Assembly: GCF_947489365.1 (NCBI RefSeq) | Contig: NZ_CANLDB010000003.1 | Span: 62,001 to 126,000 of the forward strand | Reading direction: 5' to 3' | Source: an uncultured Nocardioides sp. | GTDB taxonomy: Bacteria; Actinomycetota; Actinomycetes; Propionibacteriales; Nocardioidaceae | Length of the DNA stretch: 64,000 nt | Shown: piece after piece, positions 8,258 through 15,703 of the stretch | Position numbering within the stretch: the first letter of the stretch is position 1 | How the letters are laid out: every line of letters starts with the position of its first letter | The notes under the pieces: generated by a model | Seen by the model: the letters and a program-made list of their open reading frames with translations, nothing else | Told to the model about the DNA's origin: nothing | Databases searched by the model: none | Translations under genes and position numbers: made by a program

Positions 8258-9340
8258 TCAGCTGATGGTGACGTCGTCGAAGGTCGTGGTCGTGTAGCGG
8301 ACCCGGACGCCGACCTGCTCGCCGACCTCCGGCACGCGGGAGCCGGCGGGCAGGAACAGCATCGAGGCCTGCATGTGGGGCGGCTCGGCGAAGAGCCGCT
8401 GCTTGCCGTCGATCGAGAACGGCGAGCGGGTGAGGCCGGTGGCGTCCAGACCGCCGCGGGCGATCGTGGCGGCCCGGGACTTCAGGGTCAGCTCGCCGGG
8501 GGGCGCCTCGAGTCCGATGCCGTGGGCGGTGCCGCCCGAGACCACGAGCAGGGTGCCCGAACGCGGCACCGAGCGGCCGCGGTAGCCGAAGAGGGCGCCC
8601 CGCTCGACCGGGTGGACGTCGAGCACGGTCGCCTGCGCGGTCAGCGCGTCGCGGTCCCCGAGCCACAGCGCGGTGCCGGTCCGCGGCCGGATCCGGAAGT
8701 CGGCGTACGACGCCCGCAGCTGGGTGAGCTCCTCGGGCGTGAGGTGGCTGACCCAGACGGTCCGGCGGGCCGGGTCGTTGTCGGTGCCGCCGAAGCCGGC
8801 GGCGACGACGTCCGTCATGAGGCGGTGGAACTGCGAGACGTGGGAGCCCTGCGCGAGCGGCAGGTGGAACGCGGCGCCCTCGAGCCGGGCGCGGGGGAAC
8901 TCGCGGAGCGCGGCGGCGGCCTCGCGCAGCCCGGCGGCGTCCAGGCCGTGGCGCAGCATGCTCGTCATCCGCTCGAGCACGAACCGCGCCTGCGGGTCGT
9001 GGCCGAGCAGGGCGCGGAGGTCCTCGACGCGGGAGACGGTGTGCACGAGCCGCGGGTCCGGCGTGCGGTCGGCCACCGAGGCCAGGGAGTGGCCGAACGG
9101 GCGCCACGGGGTGAGGACGAGCATGGAGCCGCCGAAGCGCTTCTCGACCTCGCCGATCTCGGCGTACGTGCCGACGGCGACGGTGTCGACGCCGAGCCAG
9201 TCGGCCTTGCGGGCCAGCCGCCCGACCCCGAAGCCGTAGCCGTTGCCCTTGATCACCGGGACCAGCCCGGGGTTGGCGTCAGCGTGCGCGCGCAAGTGGC
9301 CGCGCCAGCGCTCGCCGTCCACGACGAGGGACAGACTCAT
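8258..9340 (-). CDS. Alanine racemase-like PLP enzyme
   Basis: A fold-type III PLP barrel is indicated by LVPVIKGNGYGFGVG, in which K31 occupies the PLP-binding lysine position of alanine racemases (usually KADAYGHG), followed by GVDTVAVGTYAEI. The product has 360 residues and ends in a beta domain. The motif departs from canonical Alr, so substrate specificity is uncertain; it may be a paralogue rather than the cell's main alanine racemase. It begins 13 bases after the FemX-like gene on the same strand, so the two probably act together in supplying or attaching peptidoglycan bridge residues. Confidence 0.75.
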   Translation of the reverse strand: MSLSLVVDGERWRGHLRAHADANPGLVPVIKGNGYGFGVGRLARKADWLGVDTVAVGTYAEIGEVEKRFGGSMLVLTPWRPFGHSLASVADRTPDPRLVHTVSRVEDLRALLGHDPQARFVLERMTSMLRHGLDAAGLREAAAALREFPRARLEGAAFHLPLAQGSHVSQFHRLMTDVVAAGFGGTDNDPARRTVWVSHLTPEELTQLRASYADFRIRPRTGTALWLGDRDALTAQATVLDVHPVERGALFGYRGRSVPRSGTLLVVSGGTAHGIGLEAPPGELTLKSRAATIARGGLDATGLTRSPFSIDGKQRLFAEPPHMQASMLFLPAGSRVPEVGEQVGVRVRYTTTTFDDVTIS

Positions 9341-9353
9341 GAGCTCGCCTCCT

Positions 9354-10517
9354 TCACCGGCGCCGCTTGAGGTAGGTCTGGAACGCCCGGTAGAGCACCC
9401 GGTTGACCGGCAGGTCCCACTCGCCGGCGTACTCGACGGCCTCGCCGCCCGTACCCGCCTTGAACTGGATCAGACCCACGTGGGAGTCGTCGGCGTCGAG
9501 GGTGTCGGTGATGCCGCGCAGGTCGTAGACGTCGGCGTCGGCGGCGAGCGCGTCGCGGATCATCGCCCACTGCACGGCGTTCGACCCGCGCACGTCGCGC
9601 TTCTCGGTGGACGACGCGCCGTAGGAGTACCAGGCGTGGGCGCCCACGCGGATCGCGATGGTCGCGGCGACGAGGTCCCCCTCGTGGCGTGCGGTCCACA
9701 GAGCGATGCGGTCGGGGTCCTCGCCGGTGAGGGCGTCGACCATCCGGGTGAAGTACGACGCCGGGCGGGGCGTGAAGCCGTCGCGCTCGGCGGTGTGCAC
9801 GTACAGGGTGTGGAACTCCGCCAGCTGCGGGCCGAGGTCCGCCGCGGTGGCGCGGGCCACCTCCACGCCGGCCTTGTCGGCCTTCTTGATGTTGCGGCGC
9901 CACAGCTGGTTCATGCCCTTGAGGACCTCGTCCTCGCTGCGGGCGGTGCCGTCGGGGTGGCGCAGCGGCACCTGGAAGACGAAGCGCGGCTGCCCGGCGG
10001 CGAACCCCGCCTCGGTGCCCTGCGGGCGCCACCCGAGCTCGTGCAGCTGCGAGACGACGCGTGCGCCGGCGGTCTCCCGGGAGGTGGGGGCGAGCTCGCC
10101 GAGGCGGTGGACCTCGGGGTCGGCGACCCCGGCCTTCACCGCGGCCGCGTCCCAGCGCCGTACGACGACGGGCGGGCCGATGCGGATGCCGAACGCCCCC
10201 CGGCGCTTGAGGTGGGCGACCATCGGGCCGAGCCAGGCGCCGAGGTCCTCGCCGACCGAGGCCTCGGTCCAGTCGAGCACCGGGCCCTCGGGCAGGTACG
10301 CCAGGGACCGCTTCACCCGCGGCAGGTCGCGGTAGAGCACGAGCCCGGCACCGACGGGAGTGCCGTCGCGCTCCCAGAGCAGCGACTCGTGGCGCCACTC
10401 GCTCTTCACCGCGGCCCACGCGGGGGTCTGCAGGAAGCTGGCCGATCGCCGCGAGCCGAGGAGGGCGAGGTGCTCGGCGGGCGCCGCCGTCCGCACGGTC
10501 AGGTCGCTGGTGCTCAC
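9354..10517 (-). CDS. FemA/FemB/FemX-type peptidoglycan bridge aminoacyltransferase
   Basis: The product has 387 residues and two GNAT-like halves with family motifs: FLQTPAWAAVK near the N-terminus, GPVLDW, KGMNQLWRRNIKKADKAGV in the middle, and HAWYSYGASSTEKRDVRGSNAVQW, VYDLRGI and FKAGTGG at the end. Fem transferases add amino acids from aminoacyl-tRNA to the peptidoglycan stem peptide in the cytoplasm. GTG 10517 is chosen because similarity starts at STSDLTVRTA; GTG 10526 is also possible and neither has a strong ribosome site. It is operonic with the racemase-like gene. Confidence 0.9.
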   Translation of the reverse strand: MSTSDLTVRTAAPAEHLALLGSRRSASFLQTPAWAAVKSEWRHESLLWERDGTPVGAGLVLYRDLPRVKRSLAYLPEGPVLDWTEASVGEDLGAWLGPMVAHLKRRGAFGIRIGPPVVVRRWDAAAVKAGVADPEVHRLGELAPTSRETAGARVVSQLHELGWRPQGTEAGFAAGQPRFVFQVPLRHPDGTARSEDEVLKGMNQLWRRNIKKADKAGVEVARATAADLGPQLAEFHTLYVHTAERDGFTPRPASYFTRMVDALTGEDPDRIALWTARHEGDLVAATIAIRVGAHAWYSYGASSTEKRDVRGSNAVQWAMIRDALAADADVYDLRGITDTLDADDSHVGLIQFKAGTGGEAVEYAGEWDLPVNRVLYRAFQTYLKRRR

Positions 10518-10609
10518 CGGAGCCACGGTATCGGCCCGGCGCGGGGGACCCGGACGAGCACCGGGACACCACCCGCCCGTGGTCGTCCGCACCGGGGGAC
10601 GCGCGGGGT

Positions 10610-10966
10610 TCAGCCGACCCGCGCGCCGGACGACGCGGTCCGGGTCCCGCCGGCGAGCACCGGCGTCGACGGTGCGTCCGCGGCCGTCGGGGTCGAGGGC
10701 CGGTCCGGCTGGGCGACCCGCCCGGCCCCGACGAGGGCCGCCAGGCCGATCAGCATCCAGGTGAGGTTGACGGCGGTGGAGGGCCAGGAGGAGTGGGTGG
10801 CGGCGCTCAGGGCGAGCAGGGCCGCCCCGGCGGCGTTCAGGCCCTGGAAGGTCCGGGAGCGGGCGGCGATCCGGTCGGTCGTGAGCAGGGTGTACGCGAC
10901 GACGGTGCCGCCGGCACCCAGCCAGCCGGCGGCGGTGGCGAGGGTGGTCGCCGAGAGGTGGTCCAT
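10610..10966 (-). CDS. Small four-helix membrane protein (CBU_0592-like)
   Basis: The product has 118 residues. Three or four hydrophobic segments span residues ~5-85, including LNAAGAALLALSAATHSSWPS and NLTWMLIGLAAL, which match small membrane proteins of the CBU_0592 type. A Pro/Thr/Ala-rich tail follows. Function is unknown. It is divergent from the LysR gene with about 70 bases between starts, so it is the likely target of that regulator. The in-frame ATG at 10996 would extend it by 10 non-hydrophobic residues; 10966 places the helix sooner after the start. Confidence 0.6.
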   Translation of the reverse strand: MDHLSATTLATAAGWLGAGGTVVAYTLLTTDRIAARSRTFQGLNAAGAALLALSAATHSSWPSTAVNLTWMLIGLAALVGAGRVAQPDRPSTPTAADAPSTPVLAGGTRTASSGARVG

Positions 10967-11037
10967 GCCTCCAGCCTGGGCATCCCAGGGGTCCATCTCA
11001 AGAGAGTCTTGTCGACGGACGGGTTTAGCATTGCTAC

Positions 11038-11952
11038 ATGCAGCTCGACCCCCGGCGACTGGCGGTGCTCCTGGCGGTCCACCGCGCGGGCGGGGTGCTC
11101 GCGGCCGCCCAGGCGCTGCACCTGACGCCGTCCGCGGTCTCCCAGCAGATGGCGCGGCTGGAGGCCGAGGTCGGCCGCCCCCTGCTCGACCGGCGCCCGA
11201 CGGGGGCGCAGCTGACCGACTCCGGCCGCCTCCTGGCGGACGCGGCGGCGCGGATCGAGATCGAGCTCACGGAGACGCGGCGGTCCCTCGCCGCGCTCAC
11301 CGACGACGTCCACGGCACGGTGACGGTCGGGGCGCTGGCCTCGGTGGTCCGGGCGGTGCTCGTCCCCCTCGTGCCCGTCCTCTCCGAGGCCCACCCGGAC
11401 CTGGAGCTCCGCGTCGTCCAGGCGGAGGGCAGCGACGCGGACCGCCAGCTGCGCCGCGGGGAGATCGACCTGCTCGTGCTGGAGGCGGACAGCCCGTCCG
11501 GGCGCAGCCGACCCCAGGGCACCCGGGACGTGGCGGTCCTCGACGAGCCGTGGCTCGTGACGCTGCCGGCCTCCGTCCCCACGCCGTCCACGCTGGCGGA
11601 CCTCGCGCACCTGACCTGGCTGGGCGTCGACCCGACGGCGGCGGCGTACGCCGCGACCGAGCGGGTGGTGGACACCTTCGAGGAGCGGCCGCCGGTCGGC
11701 CACCGCTACAGCAGCTACGACTCCGCCACGTCGATGGTGGCCGGGGGTCTCGGGGTGGCGCTCCTGCCGGCGCTGGCCGTGCACTCGCTGCCCGTCGAGC
11801 TGGTGCAGGTCGTCGCCGTCCCCGGGACCGGCAGCCGCCACCTCGTCGCGCGGCACCGGTCGTCGCGCGCGGGCAGCAGCCGCGAGATCGCGACCGTGCT
11901 CGACGCCCTCGTGCGCGCCTGCCGCGACGTCGTCCACGAGGTCACCGGCTGA
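11038..11952 (+). CDS. LysR family transcriptional regulator
   Basis: The product has 304 residues. The N-terminal winged helix is LDPRRLAVLLAVHRAGG, then AAAQALHLTPSAVSQQMARL (residues ~20-40), followed by a periplasmic-binding-protein-like effector domain (~90-295) with SSYDSATSMVAGGLGVALLP. The gene is divergent from the small membrane protein gene, the standard LysR arrangement for regulating a neighbour. The inducer cannot be inferred. Confidence 0.93.
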   Translation: MQLDPRRLAVLLAVHRAGGVLAAAQALHLTPSAVSQQMARLEAEVGRPLLDRRPTGAQLTDSGRLLADAAARIEIELTETRRSLAALTDDVHGTVTVGALASVVRAVLVPLVPVLSEAHPDLELRVVQAEGSDADRQLRRGEIDLLVLEADSPSGRSRPQGTRDVAVLDEPWLVTLPASVPTPSTLADLAHLTWLGVDPTAAAYAATERVVDTFEERPPVGHRYSSYDSATSMVAGGLGVALLPALAVHSLPVELVQVVAVPGTGSRHLVARHRSSRAGSSREIATVLDALVRACRDVVHEVTG

Positions 11953-11992
11953 GCCCGACCGGGGGCACCCCGAGCCCGCGGACGGCGTGCGC

Positions 11993-12793
11993 TCAGGCGC
12001 CGCGCTCGCGCAGCCAGGCGAAGTCGGCGCGGTGCTCGTCGGCCCCACCCGGGGTCTCGCAGATCACCGGCGCGTCGGCGTCCTTCACGACCTGGGCCAG
12101 CAGGTCGGGGTCGATCCGGCCGGCGCCGAAGTTCGCGTGGCGGTCGGCCCCGGAGTCGAAGTCGTCACGACTGTCGTTGGCGTGGACGAGGTCGATGCGG
12201 CCGGTGATCGCCAGCACGTCCTGCACCACGGTCTCCAGGTCGTTGCCGCCCGCGTGCGCGTGGCAGGTGTCGAGGCAGAAGCCGACCATGTCGGCCTGCT
12301 CGGCCGACGAGATCGCGTCCCAGACCCCCGCGATCGCCGACAGGTAGCGGGTCATGGCGTTGTCGCCGCCCGCGGTGTTCTCGATCAGCAGCGGCAGGGT
12401 GAGGTCGGTGGCCTCCACCGCCTTGCGCCAGTTGTCGTAGCCGACGGCCGGGTCGTCGTCCTTCGCGAGGTGCCCGCCGTGGACGATGAGCCCCTTCGCG
12501 CCGATCGCCGTCGCGGCGTCGACGTGCTTCTGCAGCGTCTTGCGCGACGGGATGCGCAAGCGGTTGTTCCGCGTCGCGACGTTGACGATGTACGGCGCGT
12601 GGACGTACAGGTCGACCCCGGCCGCCTCGGCGTCCGCCCTCAGCTGCTCCGCGCCGCCGGCGCGCTCGACGGCCGGGCTCGCCTTGAAGTCCTGCGGGTC
12701 GGCGAGGAAGAACTGCACCGCGGTGGTGCCGCGGGCCTGCGCCTCGGCCACCGGGTCGCTGCTGGACACGTGGGCCCCGATCACGAGCGTCAT
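11993..12793 (-). CDS. nfo: Deoxyribonuclease IV (AP endonuclease, Nfo)
   Basis: This enzyme cuts 5' to abasic sites in base-excision repair. The product has 266 residues and starts MTLVIGAHVSS. The three zinc-site signatures are visible: LPLLIENTAGGDN, GFCLDTCHAHAGGND and LVHANDSRDDFDSGADRHANFGAG. ATG 12793 is chosen over an upstream in-frame ATG because the family always begins at the IGAHVS strand. The dehydratase-fusion gene ends 11 bases upstream on the same strand, so the two may be co-transcribed. Confidence 0.95.
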   Translation of the reverse strand: MTLVIGAHVSSSDPVAEAQARGTTAVQFFLADPQDFKASPAVERAGGAEQLRADAEAAGVDLYVHAPYIVNVATRNNRLRIPSRKTLQKHVDAATAIGAKGLIVHGGHLAKDDDPAVGYDNWRKAVEATDLTLPLLIENTAGGDNAMTRYLSAIAGVWDAISSAEQADMVGFCLDTCHAHAGGNDLETVVQDVLAITGRIDLVHANDSRDDFDSGADRHANFGAGRIDPDLLAQVVKDADAPVICETPGGADEHRADFAWLRERGA

Positions 12794-12803
12794 GCGCCCG
12801 AGT

Positions 12804-14141
12804 CTAGGAACGAGGTCCGACACCCGCGCCGGTCGCCGCCGCCAGCACCTCGAGGTCGCAGTTGCCGCCGGTGTGGACGACGGCGACGCGGCTGCGGGCC
12901 GGGTCGCGGGCGGTGTCGGCGAGCAGGCCCGCCAGCGCGAGGGAGCCGGCGGGCTCCGCGAGGTTGTGCGTGGCGCGGTACATCAGGACCATCGCCCGCT
13001 GCGCGGCCTCCTCGGAGACCCGCACGATCCGCGCGGCGCCGGCGTTGACGAGGCGGACGGCGTCGGGGTCGGGCACCCGGCAGGCCACCCCGTCGACGAG
13101 GGTGTCCGCCGACTCCGAGGCGACCGGACGGCCCGCGTCCCAGGACAGCGCGTACGCCGGTGCACGCTCGGCGACCACCCCGACGACCTCGCAGTCGAGG
13201 CCCAGCAGGTCGCGGACGGCGAGGTTCGCGCAGATCCCCGACCCGAGCCCGACCGGCACGTACACGACGTCGAGGCCGGGGACCGAGGCGTGCAGCTCCG
13301 CGGCGTACGTCGCCACCCCGGCGACCAGGTCGGGCGCGAACGACGGGACGAAGAGCAGTCCCTCGCGCTCGGCGAGTCCCGCGGCGTGCTCGCGGGCGGC
13401 CTGGAAGTCGTGCCCGGCGACGACCAGGCGGGCGCCGTACGCCGCCATGGCCTCGTTCTTGTCCGGGCTGTTGCCCTCCGGGACGACGACGGTGACGGGC
13501 AGCCCGCCCGCGGCGCCGGCGTACGCGACGGACTGGCCGTGGTTGCCCCGGGTCGCGGTGATCAGCCCGCGCACCTCGCGACCCGAGGCGAGCAGGCGGT
13601 CGACCATCACCAGTCCGCCACGCACCTTGAACGCGCCCGTGGGGCAGTGGTTCTCGTGCTTGACCCAGGTCTCCACCCCGGTCGCGGCCTCGAGCAGCGG
13701 CCACCGGCGCGCCGGCGTCGGGGGGACGTGGCGGCGGACGACGCGCGCGGCGTCGCGGAGGACGTCGTCGGTGAGGGCGAACGGGTCGGCCGGCCCCGCA
13801 GCCGGCGCCGGTCCGGACGCGGCCGGCGGGGGAGCGGTGGCGACGCGGATCTGCTCGAGCGCGAGCGGCACGTCCCCGGGGGCGGCGCGGCCCGCCCGCA
13901 GGTGGCCGCACAGGTCGCGCAGCAGGCCGAGCCGCACGGTCGCGACCGGGTTGCCGAGGCGCGAGCGACGGGCGGCCCGCACGTCCTCGAACATCGGGGC
14001 CGAGACGCCGAGGACGCCCGCGACCCCGCGAGGATCGAGACCGAGGAGCGCGGCCATGTCCGCCGCGAGCGCGTCGACCGGCGCGCCGTACAGCTCGGCC
14101 TGGAGCGCGCGGCGCTCGTCGGCGGGGTCACCCGGGGACAC
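12804..14141 (-). CDS. Threonine/serine dehydratase-like PLP enzyme with N-terminal HTH domain
   Basis: The product has 445 residues. Residues ~10-85 (ALLGLDPRGVAGVLGVSAPM, then SRLGNPVATVRL) look like the small XRE-like HTH domain seen as a free protein in many actinobacteria. After a Pro/Ala linker (~100-120), residues ~125-440 are a fold-type II PLP enzyme with the lysine motif TGAFKVRGG (K172), TRGNHGQSVAYA and a phosphate-binding loop VGLGSGICAN, which departs from the usual poly-Gly. This part resembles threonine/serine dehydratases and hydroxyectoine-type dehydratases. The substrate is uncertain. The HTH may make it self-regulating or target it to DNA. Confidence 0.8.
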   Translation of the reverse strand: MSPGDPADERRALQAELYGAPVDALAADMAALLGLDPRGVAGVLGVSAPMFEDVRAARRSRLGNPVATVRLGLLRDLCGHLRAGRAAPGDVPLALEQIRVATAPPPAASGPAPAAGPADPFALTDDVLRDAARVVRRHVPPTPARRWPLLEAATGVETWVKHENHCPTGAFKVRGGLVMVDRLLASGREVRGLITATRGNHGQSVAYAGAAGGLPVTVVVPEGNSPDKNEAMAAYGARLVVAGHDFQAAREHAAGLAEREGLLFVPSFAPDLVAGVATYAAELHASVPGLDVVYVPVGLGSGICANLAVRDLLGLDCEVVGVVAERAPAYALSWDAGRPVASESADTLVDGVACRVPDPDAVRLVNAGAARIVRVSEEAAQRAMVLMYRATHNLAEPAGSLALAGLLADTARDPARSRVAVVHTGGNCDLEVLAAATGAGVGPRS

Positions 14142-14255
14142 GGGGCGACGCTACCGGGCCGGAACCGTCCGCACCGGTGTGACGGATGTGGTTTCATCGC
14201 AGCCCGGTCGGGGGATGACCCCGCTGACCATCCCGACCACCTCGACGGAGGCCCC

Positions 14256-15581
14256 GTGCGACCCTCGTCCCGCACCGTCCGCGCGACGGTCCTGACGCTC
14301 GCCGCCACGCTGCTCGCGGGGCCCCTCGCCCTGGGGCCCGCGGCCCTCGCCGACTCCGAGGCCCCCGGGCTCGAGCGCCCCTACGGCGACGAGCTCGAGC
14401 CGGGCACCTCGTTCTCCGACACCGCCGAGGTCGGACCCGGCACCTACACGCTCAACGTCCCCGCCGAGGGCGAGGACCACTACTTCGAGATCCCGCGGAC
14501 CGACCCGGACGCCGTGATCTGGTACGGCGTGACCCTCCAGCTGGAGGACACCGCCGACGAGCTCTCGAGCTTCACCGTCGAGGGGACCGCCGAGGGGGAC
14601 TCCACCGTCCCCTGCAACAGCTCCTTCGTGGAGACCGGGGAGCTGTCGTACATCACGGCCCTCTTCAGCGCGAACCGCACGGGCGAGTGCCGCGCCGCGG
14701 ACAGCATCACGCTGCGGATCGCCAACGGCAGCCTGGGCGAGGACGGCGAGGCGCTGCCGACCGACGCGTTCTACCAGCTCGTGGTCTGGACGGAGCCGCC
14801 CGTCGAGGACACCAGCCAGCTGCCCGCGCCGAACGAGAACAGCCCCTGGGTCCCGGTCGAGGAGACCGAGGCGGAGCCCACCCCGGTCGAGGGGGCCCGC
14901 ACGTTCACCGACGCGGAGGACCTCGCCGACGGCTACTACTCCGTGACGGTGGAGAAGGGCCGGCCCTCGATCTTCGCCTTCCCGCTCACCTACGGCCAGC
15001 ACGTGCAGGTGCTGGCCGAGAACGACGGGGCCGCCGACACCTTCGAGACCCTCGACGCCGTCTGGGTCTCCCCGCTCGGCGGGCGGCTGCGCGACGTCGA
15101 ACCGTCCGGGGGACCTGGGTCGGGCCTCGGGCTGGCGCGCGGCGACCAGGCCGGGTGGTCGACCCCGATCGTCACCTACACGAACCGGCAGCGCGCCGGC
15201 GGCGTCGGCGCCTCGCAGGGCGGCACCGGCTTCGGGCAGATCCAGGCCGCCCCCGCCGCGTTCGCCGGCACCTACTACCTGGTCGTCGAGCTGCCGCGGA
15301 CCTTCAGCGACCCCTTCCCCGACGAGCTGCCGCTGCTGCTCGACGTCCGCACGATCACCGACTACGAGGGCAGCCCGCCGGACTACGCCACCGAGCCCGC
15401 CGCCCTGCAGTCGCTGGACGGGTCGGGGTACGTCGCCACCGAGGAGGAGCGCCAGGAGGCCCAGGAGGCCGACGCGGAGCCCGCCCCCTGGCTGCTGGTG
15501 GTCGGCCTGTTCGCCGGCGCCGCCGTGCTCGCGGCGGTCGGCGGCGTCGCGGTCGGCCGCGTCGTGCGGAGCCGTTCGTGA
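14256..15581 (+). CDS. Secreted, membrane-anchored protein of unknown function
   Basis: The product has 441 residues: an N-terminal signal peptide (LTLAATLLAGPLALGPAALA), an acidic beta-rich extracellular region with two similar halves and a C-terminal membrane helix (LLVVGLFAGAAVLAAVGGVA) ending in a short Arg tail. A Cys pair in the first half (VPCNSS, TGECRA) may form a disulphide. Start GTG 14256 follows GACGGAGG. Its layout matches the third gene of the operon, including LRI...YQLVVW and a later SIFAFPL segment, so the two look paralogous. It overlaps the next gene by GTGA. The function is not recognised. Confidence 0.8.
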   Translation: MRPSSRTVRATVLTLAATLLAGPLALGPAALADSEAPGLERPYGDELEPGTSFSDTAEVGPGTYTLNVPAEGEDHYFEIPRTDPDAVIWYGVTLQLEDTADELSSFTVEGTAEGDSTVPCNSSFVETGELSYITALFSANRTGECRAADSITLRIANGSLGEDGEALPTDAFYQLVVWTEPPVEDTSQLPAPNENSPWVPVEETEAEPTPVEGARTFTDAEDLADGYYSVTVEKGRPSIFAFPLTYGQHVQVLAENDGAADTFETLDAVWVSPLGGRLRDVEPSGGPGSGLGLARGDQAGWSTPIVTYTNRQRAGGVGASQGGTGFGQIQAAPAAFAGTYYLVVELPRTFSDPFPDELPLLLDVRTITDYEGSPPDYATEPAALQSLDGSGYVATEEERQEAQEADAEPAPWLLVVGLFAGAAVLAAVGGVAVGRVVRSRS

Positions 15582-15703
15582 GCGCGCTCGTCGTGGGGTC
15601 GTGGGCCCTGGTCGTCACCCTGATCGGCCTCGCGGCCGTTCTCACCGCCCTCGGCCTGGTCGCCCTGGCCCGGTCCCGTCGTCGGACCGGAGGTCCCCGA
15701 TGA
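15578..15703 (+). CDS. 41-residue single-pass membrane protein
   Basis: This tiny gene lies between two paralogous secreted proteins. GTG 15578 overlaps the preceding TGA (GTGA), and its own TGA overlaps the next ATG (ATGA). The product is one hydrophobic helix (WALVVTLIGLAAVLTALGLV) with a basic tail RSRRRTGGPR. Exact coupling on both sides argues that it is translated and works stoichiometrically with its neighbours, perhaps as a membrane subunit. No homologue is recognised. Confidence 0.7.
   Translation: MSALVVGSWALVVTLIGLAAVLTALGLVALARSRRRTGGPR

Noticed and set aside
7793..9370. An open frame crossing the repeat region and the racemase
   Set aside because: It consists of repeat translation plus antisense of the racemase gene. 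The hairpin repeat gives no protein motif.
9243..12347. A 1034-residue open frame on the plus strand
   Set aside because: It is antisense to the racemase, Fem and small membrane genes and crosses LysR in a wrong frame; low-complexity composition only.
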